Positions 43,672 to 51,523 of a DNA stretch of 64,000 nt are shown piece by piece. Source of the stretch: an uncultured bacterium (GTDB taxonomy: Bacteria > Cyanobacteriota > Vampirovibrionia > Gastranaerophilales > Gastranaerophilaceae). The stretch lies in the NCBI GenBank assembly GCA_949300485.1, contig CASGEL010000003.1:124001-188000 (forward strand), given 5' to 3'. The notes beneath the pieces are model-generated. The model was not told the origin of the DNA, searched no databases, and saw nothing but the letters and a program-made list of their open reading frames with translations. A program made the translations under genes and the position numbers. Position 1 is the first letter of the stretch. Every line of letters begins with the position of its first letter.

Positions 43672-44057
43672 TTTTTTTTAATATTCTGCAACGATTCTAT
43701 GTCATTTCCGTATGCTTGAAGAATGGCATTTCCTAACTGCATAAACTCCACGATATTTGCCCCGTATATTTTTTTGGGTAATAAATACGGGTCGTCGATT
43801 TCGTATTCTTCTAATAACTTTTTATCCCTAAACTGCGGGCAATTTTCATATATTAAACGCGAATATGCGTATGTTTCATCGTCTGCACCTTTTGCCATTA
43901 CTGTCAAAAGTTCCATAAACTCGCGCGGGTGTGTGTTTTCAATAGTTAGATTTCCGCCGAACAGATTTGAATAAAACGGCGCGGGGCTTTTTTCAATTAA
44001 CCCCTTTTTCTTTAAAATCATTTCGGTTGTTACCGTTTTTATTTTCTTTTCTTCCAT
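43668..44057 (-). CDS. Tail assembly chaperone, G part (XkdN-like)
   Basis: 129 aa from the ATG at 44057. The frame opens to 44075, but the shorter start has GAAAGGAAAAACAGGC-ATG. It is placed between tail tube and tape measure, as G chaperones always are. It contains VAKGADDETYAYSRL-like helices and PREFMELLTVM. Ends in a poly-A run and stop, where -1 slippage would make the longer G-T form. Confidence 0.85.
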   Translation of the reverse strand: MEEKKIKTVTTEMILKKKGLIEKSPAPFYSNLFGGNLTIENTHPREFMELLTVMAKGADDETYAYSRLIYENCPQFRDKKLLEEYEIDDPYLLPKKIYGANIVEFMQLGNAILQAYGNDIESLQNIKKK

Positions 44058-44142
44058 GCCTGTTTTTCCTTTCATTTTATTTATTGTTTACAAACAAGAA
44101 TCACGGACAGGTGTTTAACCCTGTCCGCTATTCTTTAAACAA

Positions 44143-44565
44143 TTATGTTAAATCTTGGTATTTGTAGTCTTCGGCTTCAAACGGGATTTCTTCACGTGCA
44201 AGGACTTTTTGTTCAAAATTTATTAAGTCCATTTCGCCGAAAGTTACCCCTTTGATTGTTGCACGTTGCATCATGCCAGTTTTTGGGTTTTCCAATAAAG
44301 CGATTAACTTTATTTCTGGTGTGTCCCCGTCTTTGTAATCTTGCATTAAACCAACCATTGTATTATCGGTCTTATATTTTGTTATAGTTCCCGTTAATTC
44401 AATACCTACGACACGGCGGGATTTTGTTTTCTGTCCTGCTTTGTTAACGTCTTCATATACGTTTGTTTGATGTAACACAAACGATTGAATTGTCGCGCAT
44501 GGTGTGTCGTTAATCCACAAGCGACCGTCTGTCCCGTTAATTGTTGAATTTGTGTCAAAACTCAT
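44143..44565 (-). CDS. Tail tube protein (XkdM type)
   Basis: 140 aa. TNSTINGTDGRLWINDTPCA and later KTKSRRVVGIELTGTITKYK belong to the XkdM-like inner tube of contractile tails. It follows the sheath gene by 47 bases with AAGGAG upstream, the sheath-tube order of myophages. Confidence 0.9.
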   Translation of the reverse strand: MSFDTNSTINGTDGRLWINDTPCATIQSFVLHQTNVYEDVNKAGQKTKSRRVVGIELTGTITKYKTDNTMVGLMQDYKDGDTPEIKLIALLENPKTGMMQRATIKGVTFGEMDLINFEQKVLAREEIPFEAEDYKYQDLT

Positions 44566-44612
44566 GTTTATTTACTCCTTTTTATTCACGCGCGCGATTC
44601 TCGTTTGCGTTA

Positions 44613-45857
44613 TTAATACATTTCAACTTCCATGCTCATTCCCTCGATTGCGTCAAGGAATTTTGCATTTACAAGCGGATATATCATATTTTTAAATGTC
44701 AATTTTTTAATATCCATATCCGACATTTTGTTTATTTCGTCTGCGTCTTTACCGACGGCAATCCACATTTGACGCTGTTTTGCGACGTTCACATCAACGT
44801 AATTGTCATAATCTGGGTCAAGAACGCCCAAATCTTCCAATTGTTCAAGATAGTAGTTACAAGCGGAAAAGAACAAACATTGATTATCATATTTGTTTTT
44901 ATATTTACCTTTGTAACCTGTACGGAACGCGTAAATAATATCTTCTTTAAGGCGCACCATGCCCTCGACAATAGTAATTGATTTCATGTCTTCGGTTACG
45001 TTTTCGCCTAATGTCAACAACGTATTGACAGGATTTGCAACGCGGACGCCTTCTTCTTCGTTATACAAAGTACATTGACCGAAGCGAATTTCGGTCGGTA
45101 ATTCAACCGATTTTAATTCGGTAAATACTTTGTACGAAATTGATTTGTCATAAGGACAACCCGCAATCACGCCGACAAGTATCGGTAATATTTCAACTGT
45201 ATTTATAACCGTTTCGGCTTCATCTGCCATTACTGCGGACGGGTTATCGCAAGATACAACATACATTGAATCCGCCTGTAAATTATACACAAGTCCGAAT
45301 TTCTGTTTTTCTTTACAATAAGAAGCGATTGTCGTTTGTTCTTCCGTGTCTGTTGTAAATATCCAATTCCAATTTATTAAATTGATTTGCTCAACCATAG
45401 CCGACAAATCTTTTGAATATTCAAGGACTGTTACTTCAACCGCACCCCCGTTAAATATTTGTTTGATTTGCTTTTCCAATGTTTCTTCATTGTCAAGGCT
45501 AAATACTGCCGACCCGAAAACCCTTTTTCGGAAGCCATGTTCTTCGATTTCGTTTTCGCTTGTGATTGTATATGTTGTCGAACTGATTTTGAATGAAGTT
45601 CCGTTTTCGTATTCTTCAATTTCTCCGACTTCTGTTTTGCAATTCTTATCAGAATAAACAATCACGCCGACCGCTAACGGGGATTTTGAATAATATGTGT
45701 TTGAATCTGCAACATGTTTATATACATTTGCAACATTCAAATTTTTAAGGCAAAATAAAACCCGTCCTTTTGTACCTACTGTAATTAAATTTGCGACACG
45801 TTGTTTAAAAATGACCTCAATTGTCGCTTTGATGTCATCGATTGTTAAATTTGCCAT
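44613..45857 (-). CDS. Tail sheath protein
   Basis: 414 aa, XkdK-like contractile sheath. The middle contains beta strands (SKSPLAVGVIVYSDKNCK) and the C-terminus contains the conserved LKEDIIYAFRTGYKGKYKN and LFFSACNYYLEQLE. The presence of sheath, tube and baseplate J identifies a contractile-tailed (myovirus-like) phage. GAGGAGTAGGCGC-ATG start, a near relative of the ACAGGC start. Confidence 0.92.
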   Translation of the reverse strand: MANLTIDDIKATIEVIFKQRVANLITVGTKGRVLFCLKNLNVANVYKHVADSNTYYSKSPLAVGVIVYSDKNCKTEVGEIEEYENGTSFKISSTTYTITSENEIEEHGFRKRVFGSAVFSLDNEETLEKQIKQIFNGGAVEVTVLEYSKDLSAMVEQINLINWNWIFTTDTEEQTTIASYCKEKQKFGLVYNLQADSMYVVSCDNPSAVMADEAETVINTVEILPILVGVIAGCPYDKSISYKVFTELKSVELPTEIRFGQCTLYNEEEGVRVANPVNTLLTLGENVTEDMKSITIVEGMVRLKEDIIYAFRTGYKGKYKNKYDNQCLFFSACNYYLEQLEDLGVLDPDYDNYVDVNVAKQRQMWIAVGKDADEINKMSDMDIKKLTFKNMIYPLVNAKFLDAIEGMSMEVEMY

Positions 45858-45876
45858 GCGCCTACTCCTCTATGAT

Positions 45877-46401
45877 TTATAGTTCTATATCTGACATTAA
45901 ATCGTCGTTATTCCCTGTTGATTCTGATTTGTCTGTCCATTCTGTTATTTTGTCTTTGTCCTCATTTTCGACGGTCAATTCTATGTTTTCGATGTCTTCG
46001 CCCGTTTCTTCGATAATTTCTTCTTGCGAAAGAACAAAATCAACAACAAAATTTAAGTAATAATCGTCTTCGTTCAAATTGCTTTGTATTGAATTTTTTT
46101 CAACCTTGATGATGTATTTATCGTCTGGTATGCTTAAAGGGGCGTTAAATGCCTTTATAAACGTTTCTTCAATTTCTAATAATTCTAATAATTCATCTTT
46201 TTTAGAAAAATATATAATATTAAATGAAATTCTATCTTCATATAAATTTTGCGCTAATGTTGAAACGTTTTTTCCCACATATTGAATATAAAAAGACGGT
46301 CGTTCTATATTCTTAATATCTTTTTGCTGAACTTTAACATTCGGGAACAACGATTCTAAATGTTTGCGAATCGCTTTGTATAATTCTATTGTTGAAATCA
46401 T
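45877..46401 (-). CDS. Tail terminator/minor tail protein
   Basis: 174 aa. TIELYKAIRKHLESLFPNVK at the N-terminus and VDFVLSQEEI in the middle, then a strongly acidic tail. Position between the gp10-like connector and the sheath is that of the tail terminator or neck completion protein. Family not certain. Confidence 0.7.
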   Translation of the reverse strand: MISTIELYKAIRKHLESLFPNVKVQQKDIKNIERPSFYIQYVGKNVSTLAQNLYEDRISFNIIYFSKKDELLELLEIEETFIKAFNAPLSIPDDKYIIKVEKNSIQSNLNEDDYYLNFVVDFVLSQEEIIEETGEDIENIELTVENEDKDKITEWTDKSESTGNNDDLMSDIEL

Positions 46402-46407
46402 TTCTTT

Positions 46408-46911
46408 TTACCCTAAAATCATTTTGTTAAAAAAATCATCAACAAAATTTTCTGCGTTTTTTTCAAATTGCGGAGCGTATTCTAATTCAGCTTTTTTAAA
46501 AATGAATTTACCAGGTACAAAACCGTTACCTTGTCCGCCTTTTCCACTTCTACGCTTCTTTTTGTCATGATTTTTCTTCCCCTCACCACGCGGCACATTA
46601 ATATGCCCGTTTTCAATTATTTTTGCATGCCGTGCGTTATTAAATGCTTTACATCCGTATTCGCCAGTAGAAAACTTAAAAACACTACTGCTATCAAATC
46701 GCTTATGATAACTTTTTGTATCAACCCAATCCTTTTTTTTGCCCTTTGTTGTTCCTACATCGCGTTTTGCAATTTTTTTTGCAACTCTTGAACATTTGCG
46801 GGCTTCTTGTTTTATAAATTTTTCAATTGCTTTCGGGTAATCAGTTTTAATATCATGCAATAAATTTTGTCTAAAATCGGATAAATCGCTAAAAATAAAA
46901 CCCTCTTTCAT
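46408..46911 (-). CDS. HK97 gp10-like neck protein (XkdI-like)
   Basis: 167 aa. FSDLSDFRQNLLHDIKTDYPKA-type helix, then KCSRVAKKIAKRDVGTTKGK and ARHAKIIENGHINVPRGEG, the pattern of HK97 gp10/XkdI neck proteins that join head to tail. Lys-rich with a low-complexity HDKKKRRSGKGGQG stretch. The gene runs up to the hicA promoter. Confidence 0.8.
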   Translation of the reverse strand: MKEGFIFSDLSDFRQNLLHDIKTDYPKAIEKFIKQEARKCSRVAKKIAKRDVGTTKGKKKDWVDTKSYHKRFDSSSVFKFSTGEYGCKAFNNARHAKIIENGHINVPRGEGKKNHDKKKRRSGKGGQGNGFVPGKFIFKKAELEYAPQFEKNAENFVDDFFNKMILG

Positions 46912-46930
46912 TACATTAACCTTTCTTAAT

Positions 46931-46956
46931 AAATGTCAAGTTATATCTTGACATTT
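46931..46956 (+). promoter_or_regulatory. 10-bp inverted repeat over the -35 box of hicA
   Basis: AAATGTCAAG and CTTGACATTT are perfect inverted copies, 6 bases apart, and the second includes the -35 TTGACA. Ideal place for HicB or HicAB autoregulation. Confidence 0.75.
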
Positions 46957-46976
46957 ATTTTGTCATGATATATAAT
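46948..46976 (+). promoter_or_regulatory. Consensus sigma-70 promoter of hicAB
   Basis: TTGACA (46948-46953), 17 bases, TATAAT (46971-46976). Matches consensus at all 12 positions. The expected transcription start is near 46983, where hicA begins, so the message would be leaderless or nearly so. Confidence 0.92.
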
Positions 46977-46982
46977 AACAAT

Positions 46983-47213
46983 ATGAGTAAAGTTGATAAA
47001 ATAATTCAAAAGTTCAAACAATCAAATGCGGGTCAAAGATTTGAAGACTGCGAAAAAGTATTATTTGAGCTAGGTTTTGAATTAAAACGCGTCAAAGGCT
47101 CTCATCATCAATACAGAAAAGACAATTTTACTTTAACTATTGCAAATCATAAGCCCGTTGCAAAAGACGCCGTAAACGATATATTAAAATTATGGGAGAA
47201 ATACCATGAATAA
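46983..47213 (+). CDS. hicA: HicA family mRNA interferase toxin
   Basis: 76 aa from the ATG at 46983. The frame extends to 46965, but that would place the start inside the promoter. Conserved HicA sequence: LGFELKRVKGSHHQYRKDNF (catalytic His in GSHH), TIANHKPVAK and the final DILKLW. It is a toxin that cleaves mRNA. It overlaps hicB by 8 bases. The gene faces the phage operon on the opposite strand. Confidence 0.93.
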   Translation: MSKVDKIIQKFKQSNAGQRFEDCEKVLFELGFELKRVKGSHHQYRKDNFTLTIANHKPVAKDAVNDILKLWEKYHE

Positions 47214-47562
47214 AAAATTAAAAACTTTAGAAGATTATTTAAAATTACCTTGGCAATTTGAATTTGATTATTGCCCAGATGAAAACTCTTATACTGCAAG
47301 GGTAAAAGGTTTAATGTGCTATTCTAACGGAAAAACCTTAGAAGAAGCAACAAAAAATATTCAAGAAGCCTTGCAGTTTCATATAGAGGGTTGTTTAGAA
47401 GATAATATACCGATTGAGATTATTGACGAAGAACGTGCTACTGGTCGAATTGCAATTAGAACATCAAAGGCAACCCATTTAAAATTATTACACATTGCAG
47501 AAGAACAAGATGTTTCTATTTCTCACTTAATAAATGACGCAATTATTAAACAATACGGTTAA
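47206..47562 (+). CDS. hicB: HicB family antitoxin
   Basis: 118 aa. The N-terminal partial RNase H-like domain (FEFDYCPDENSYTARVKGLM) is followed by a C-terminal ribbon-helix-helix (TSKATHLKLLHIAEEQDVSI) that binds DNA. It neutralises HicA and likely represses the hicAB promoter. Its stop overlaps the stop of the facing head-tail adaptor by 2 bases. Confidence 0.93.
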   Translation: MNKKLKTLEDYLKLPWQFEFDYCPDENSYTARVKGLMCYSNGKTLEEATKNIQEALQFHIEGCLEDNIPIEIIDEERATGRIAIRTSKATHLKLLHIAEEQDVSISHLINDAIIKQYG

Positions 47563-47900
47563 ACTTTTTCAGTAACAAAAACTTGTAATTCTTCGTGCTT
47601 GAATCCGTCATCTAAAGAATAATTGACGTCGAAAGTATGATTTTGATATTTAATAATATGTTTATCTGGTAAAATTTCGGGGAAATTATTATAATCCCAT
47701 GATATTTTATGCGTAACTGTTGTCATGACAGTATCAGCGGGACGACCTGTTAATAACCCGCCGACACGCGTTTCAACACAAGCAAAAAGACTTTTAACCT
47801 TGACTTCTGTTTCTATTTTTTCGCCTAAACGGTTTTCTTCTGTGCCTGTTTTTATTTCGTATATTTCAATATAATGTTTATATTTACCCCTGTTTGTCAT
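47559..47900 (-). CDS. Head-tail adaptor (head closure) protein
   Basis: 113 aa. GKYKHYIEIYEIKTGTEE, then TVTHKISWDYNNFPEILPDK and IIKYQNHTFDV: the fold of SPP1 gp16/XkdH-like head closure proteins. It lies between the connector (48196) and the HicAB insertion. Confidence 0.85.
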   Translation of the reverse strand: MTNRGKYKHYIEIYEIKTGTEENRLGEKIETEVKVKSLFACVETRVGGLLTGRPADTVMTTVTHKISWDYNNFPEILPDKHIIKYQNHTFDVNYSLDDGFKHEELQVFVTEKV

Positions 47901-48196
47901 TATTTCGCGCCCCCGTTTTCGTACGCACCGCGAATTTTAATATGTTTAATAATGGCGTCAAGAGTAAACGGCACGATGTTGACAGTTTTTTCGGTTACTG
48001 CTGAACGGTTGTCGTATAAATGCGCAACATGAAATAAAATTCCCTGCTCATATACTTTGTCACCGTCGATATATTCAACCCCCGTTTGCTCTTTAATGAA
48101 CGCCTTTGATGTTTCGACAAGGTCGGTCAAAAAAGCGTCGTCAATATCATGCGTTATTCTTAAATATGATTTTATTTTCGATAATTCAACCGACAT
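47900..48196 (-). CDS. Head-tail connector protein (gp6-like)
   Basis: 98 aa from the ATG at 48196 (AAAGGATTTATACAA upstream). The frame opens to 48223 through a TTG. IKSYLRITHDIDDAFLTDLV is the usual start of gp6-like connectors and LLFHVAHLYDNRSAV-like the end of the helical core. Stop overlaps the adaptor start. Confidence 0.85.
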   Translation of the reverse strand: MSVELSKIKSYLRITHDIDDAFLTDLVETSKAFIKEQTGVEYIDGDKVYEQGILFHVAHLYDNRSAVTEKTVNIVPFTLDAIIKHIKIRGAYENGGAK

Positions 48197-48251
48197 TTGT
48201 ATAAATCCTTTTACATAAAGCAAGGGCGGGACGCACCCGCCCTGTCTTTAT

Positions 48252-48524
48252 TTATTCCGTTGCTGTTTCTGCCAATATTAAAGCGATTAATGCTTCTTTG
48301 TTTGTATATGTATATGTCATTTCCAAAACATCAGCATACACTTTTAACTGCTCAACATTCATCGCTTTTAACTGCGTTTCGGTCGGAGTAACCGCCGCAA
48401 TTTTTTCGGTTAATGTCGTTGTTGTGTCCGCGCTGTCCCCGTCCGCTTCATAAGTAACCGATAACTTATCCGCGACCGCCTGCAATTGTTCAAGCGTTGG
48501 CGTTAAATCGTCGGGGACTATACT
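48252..48524 (-). CDS. Capsid extension made by -1 frameshift; LEM/HeH-like domains
   Basis: A 90-codon frame with no ATG or GTG and no Shine-Dalgarno begins at the A7 run that ends the capsid gene. Slippage on TCA-AAA-AAA (48524-48532) continues the capsid into SIVPDDLTPTLEQLQ, then a first LEM/HeH-like helix pair (LEQLQAVADKLS) and a second (NVEQLKVYADVLEMT to NKEALIALILAE). A TTG at 48485 is a weak alternative start. Frameshifting would give a minority form of 461 residues. Domain assignment is by pattern. Confidence 0.7.
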   Translation of the reverse strand, partial: SIVPDDLTPTLEQLQAVADKLSVTYEADGDSADTTTTLTEKIAAVTPTETQLKAMNVEQLKVYADVLEMTYTYTNKEALIALILAETATE

Positions 48525-49636
48525 TTTTTTGACATGACCGCGATTGCACCCAAATCTGCAAGCCCGCCGTCTGCAAGTGCAAGTATTCTATATACTACGT
48601 CGCCAGAAGCAAACGCGGTTTCTTCTGATTTTGAAATAGTCGCGTCTTTTGACCAGTTGAACATATATTCTGACAAATCTCCGAATATAATTGTTCCGTC
48701 TGGCACGTCGTCGCATTCAACAACTTCACGACCCAATACCTTATTTGATTCAAGGTCAAAAATAGGTCTGTTGTTATCATCAACAATTGCTTTAATTTCG
48801 TTATAAAGCGTATTTGTTGACATAACAAAATATGCGTTTCTACGCGCACGCGCGCTAATTTTAGATACAAGGTTTAAAAGGTCTTTGACAGTCCATGCGG
48901 TTGTTCCTGCGGTTTCGCTTGCTGTTAATGATTTTAAAATACCTTTTGCCCCGTTTGTACCTGCCCCGTTGATTATATCAGCGTCAAATGCTAATAATAA
49001 TTTTTTAGACAATTTTGTTACAATATAATCTTCTAAGGCGTCAATAGCGGTGTTTTCAAGTTCACAAGTTAAACGGACAAGTTTAATATACTTCTTCGCA
49101 CCTAATTTCAATTCGCCTAAAGTATCATCTTTAAGTGTACCGTCCGCGCCCTCTGCTTTTCTTTCAACGTCGTTCGTTGTTCCCTCAATAGGAATTGACA
49201 AGTTCCCGCTCAAATGTGAAACGGTTACTTTTCCATAAATAACCGAATCATTTTGTATTTTTCCATAAATTTTATTTAATGTTTGAGTAGGAACGGCAAC
49301 GCCTGCAGAACTGGTATTTGTAGTCATGGCGCGTTTTTCAACGTCATTTAATTCTACACCTGCAAGAGTTTTGAAGAATGCGGAACGATATTCTTTTGAA
49401 TCAACGCCGTAACTTCTTGCTTCTTCTTGTGGTTTTTGAAATTCGTTCCCGATTTCGCCTTTTCCGATTAAAGACATAATATTTGCACGTTTTTCAATAA
49501 TTCTTTCATCTGCTTCAAGCCCGCGCAATTCTTCTTCAAGTTTTGTCAAATCTTCTTCGGTCAAACTTTCGGATTCTTTTTCCATTTTTGAACGAATTTC
49601 TAATTTTCTTTTTTGAATTTCTGCTTTTGTTTTCAT
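48518..49636 (-). CDS. Major capsid protein, HK97 type
   Basis: 372 aa. N-terminal coiled-coil scaffold-like delta domain (Lys/Glu-rich, to about 100, cut off during maturation), then the HK97 fold beginning near MTTNTSSAGVAVPTQTLNKI with VSHLSGNLSIPIEGT, ALEDYIVTKLSKKLL and ADGGLADLGAIAVM at the end. The prohead protease precedes it. The stop is reached after the slippery A7, where a -1 shift adds a 90-residue extension (48252-48524). Confidence 0.95.
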   Translation of the reverse strand: MKTKAEIQKRKLEIRSKMEKESESLTEEDLTKLEEELRGLEADERIIEKRANIMSLIGKGEIGNEFQKPQEEARSYGVDSKEYRSAFFKTLAGVELNDVEKRAMTTNTSSAGVAVPTQTLNKIYGKIQNDSVIYGKVTVSHLSGNLSIPIEGTTNDVERKAEGADGTLKDDTLGELKLGAKKYIKLVRLTCELENTAIDALEDYIVTKLSKKLLLAFDADIINGAGTNGAKGILKSLTASETAGTTAWTVKDLLNLVSKISARARRNAYFVMSTNTLYNEIKAIVDDNNRPIFDLESNKVLGREVVECDDVPDGTIIFGDLSEYMFNWSKDATISKSEETAFASGDVVYRILALADGGLADLGAIAVMSKKV

Positions 49637-49665
49637 TGTTTTTTACTCCTTTTTAATAAAATAAA

Positions 49666-50289
49666 TTACAAATATGTTCTACAAATTAAACGTTTAACCC
49701 GTCTTGCTCTCTCCGAAGCAATTTCATTATTTGCAAATCCGTCAAAATAACTGCGGGCTTCCACATTCGTATCATCATAAGCGGGAATATCCACCACGCT
49801 TATTTCATATACTCGTTTAATTTTTGTTATTGTCCTTGTATGGGTTTCTTGATTGTATAAATCTTCATCTATGCGAAAAGCAAAGGAACATTTATCAAGT
49901 AAACCGTTTTTGACGTTTATATATACATCGTTTGCGTCGGTTGTATCTAACAACGTGGCGCGGAATTTTAATCCGAAATCATCAACTTTTAATTGAAGAC
50001 TGCCGTTGCGCGTCCTTGCAAGAATACCTTTTGAATCGCCGTGATTGTATTTTAAACAAACGTCTTTTAAATCTGCGTTATCAAATGCGCTTTTTTGTAT
50101 AATCTCTTTATATTCGACCCCGCAATATTCGTATAATACGGTTGGTTTATCAAAAACAACCGCGTAACCCTCTAATATTTTGCGGTTTTCGCTATCCTCT
50201 GTAAACTGCGCGTCGCGAAGTTCAAGCGTCCTTTTTATCTTCTGAATATTTTTCGGTTGTTCCGTTTTCTGATTCGTTTGTTGCGTCAT
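49666..50289 (-). CDS. Prohead protease, HK97 family (S78)
   Basis: Serine protease that removes the capsid delta domain and scaffold. I start it at the ATG at 50289 (AGGGAG upstream; 207 aa), overlapping the portal end by 68 bases. The frame opens to 50370. The first part is Lys/Gln-rich, then FTEDSENRKILEGYAVVFDK, His in LKYNHGDSKG and Ser in DKCSFAFRI, the S78 catalytic pair, followed by VDIPAYDDTNVEAR. Confidence 0.9.
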   Translation of the reverse strand: MTQQTNQKTEQPKNIQKIKRTLELRDAQFTEDSENRKILEGYAVVFDKPTVLYEYCGVEYKEIIQKSAFDNADLKDVCLKYNHGDSKGILARTRNGSLQLKVDDFGLKFRATLLDTTDANDVYINVKNGLLDKCSFAFRIDEDLYNQETHTRTITKIKRVYEISVVDIPAYDDTNVEARSYFDGFANNEIASERARRVKRLICRTYL

Positions 50290-51523
50290 TTTCTTTTTTA
50301 CTCCCTTGCTTTTCGCTTTCTTTCGCATTATCAACCTTTTGATATTTATCTGCCTTTGATATATCAACATAGTTTAATGACATTAGATGTTTGTCTGCAA
50401 AATCTTCTTTGATTTTTGGCATTTCCATAATTTCGCATGCCTGATTTATGCTATAAATACCTAATGGCATTAGTTTTGATATGACATCGGCTTTTGTTGC
50501 ATTACTAGCAAAAGTCATTCGTTCCGCTGAAAATACAATTTCGTTTCCATGCCCGATTTCTTTATCAGTAAAAGTTTTATAGGTAAATTCAAGCGATAAT
50601 TGAATCGCTATCGGTTCAATAACAGAAGAATAAAACGCGTTGTATTCTTCTTCGTTATAGGTCGAACGGACAATGTTTTCAGACACATTAAAGAATCTGT
50701 ATATGTTTTCACGTGCAATAGTTGTTTGTTTGTCGTCCGCCGTCTGGGGTTCAACTTTAAGTTCTTTAAATTCTGCCGACGGGTCAAGTGTTGCGATTCC
50801 GTCCGCATTGTTAATATTCAAATAGGAACTAACAAATTCTTCTTTTACTCTTTTTTGTTTATCGGCGGGCGTTACTGTTGCAAATTGCAATAAACCGCGA
50901 AGCCCTGCGGATAATTTTATCGAATTGATTATCCCTTGATTTATCGCTGTTAAAACGTTTAAGGGTGCTTGCAATGCTTCGCGCTGTGCTGACCCGAAAA
51001 TATCATTTTCGTTAAAATGACGTCTTATATGTATTAAATCTTCATAGGGTAAAACAACTTTTTTGCTATTCAAGAATAAAAATTCGACATACAATTCGCC
51101 TTGATATTCTAACAACCGCAAATTTGAAAAGTTAATCGGATAATATCCGACTATCTGTCCGAATCCGTCACGATGAATATATACAAATGAATTATTGCAA
51201 CATAATAATTGCGTTACGATTTTATATACAAAATCATAAGCATTCATATATTGATTCGGTCTTAACGTCAATAAACGGTTTAAATTATCATTTATTACGG
51301 TTCTTTCTTTTCGGTGTTGCGGTTTTAATTTTGCGCAATTAGAAGCAATAGCATGAATACAACTTCTTATTGTCGAATCGTTGTATATATCGCCGTTAAA
51401 ATTCGTTATATGCGCGAACATCTGATTTATTAACTGAAAATTTGTCGCGCCTGCGATTTCACTTTTTGCGTTTTTCCCGAAAAAGGATTGATATAAATTT
51501 CTTAATTCAAAATTTTTAAACAT
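50222..51523 (-). CDS. Portal protein, HK97 family
   Basis: 433 aa. Forms the dodecameric ring through which DNA is packaged. Family landmarks: DFVYKIVTQLLCCNNSFVYI, YYPINFSNLRLLEYQG, and the central LKLSAGLRGLLQF-type region with QKRVKEEFVSSYLNI. The acidic C-terminus (ENGTTEKYSEDKK) overlaps the protease start. Its own start overlaps the terL stop by 8 bases. Confidence 0.93.
   Translation of the reverse strand: MFKNFELRNLYQSFFGKNAKSEIAGATNFQLINQMFAHITNFNGDIYNDSTIRSCIHAIASNCAKLKPQHRKERTVINDNLNRLLTLRPNQYMNAYDFVYKIVTQLLCCNNSFVYIHRDGFGQIVGYYPINFSNLRLLEYQGELYVEFLFLNSKKVVLPYEDLIHIRRHFNENDIFGSAQREALQAPLNVLTAINQGIINSIKLSAGLRGLLQFATVTPADKQKRVKEEFVSSYLNINNADGIATLDPSAEFKELKVEPQTADDKQTTIARENIYRFFNVSENIVRSTYNEEEYNAFYSSVIEPIAIQLSLEFTYKTFTDKEIGHGNEIVFSAERMTFASNATKADVISKLMPLGIYSINQACEIMEMPKIKEDFADKHLMSLNYVDISKADKYQKVDNAKESEKQGSKKENDATNESENGTTEKYSEDKKDA

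Noticed and set aside
44541-44981. Plus-strand 146-codon frame opposite the tail sheath
   Set aside because: The sheath gene on the minus strand has family similarity. The plus-strand frame has a Phe/Ile-rich random composition.
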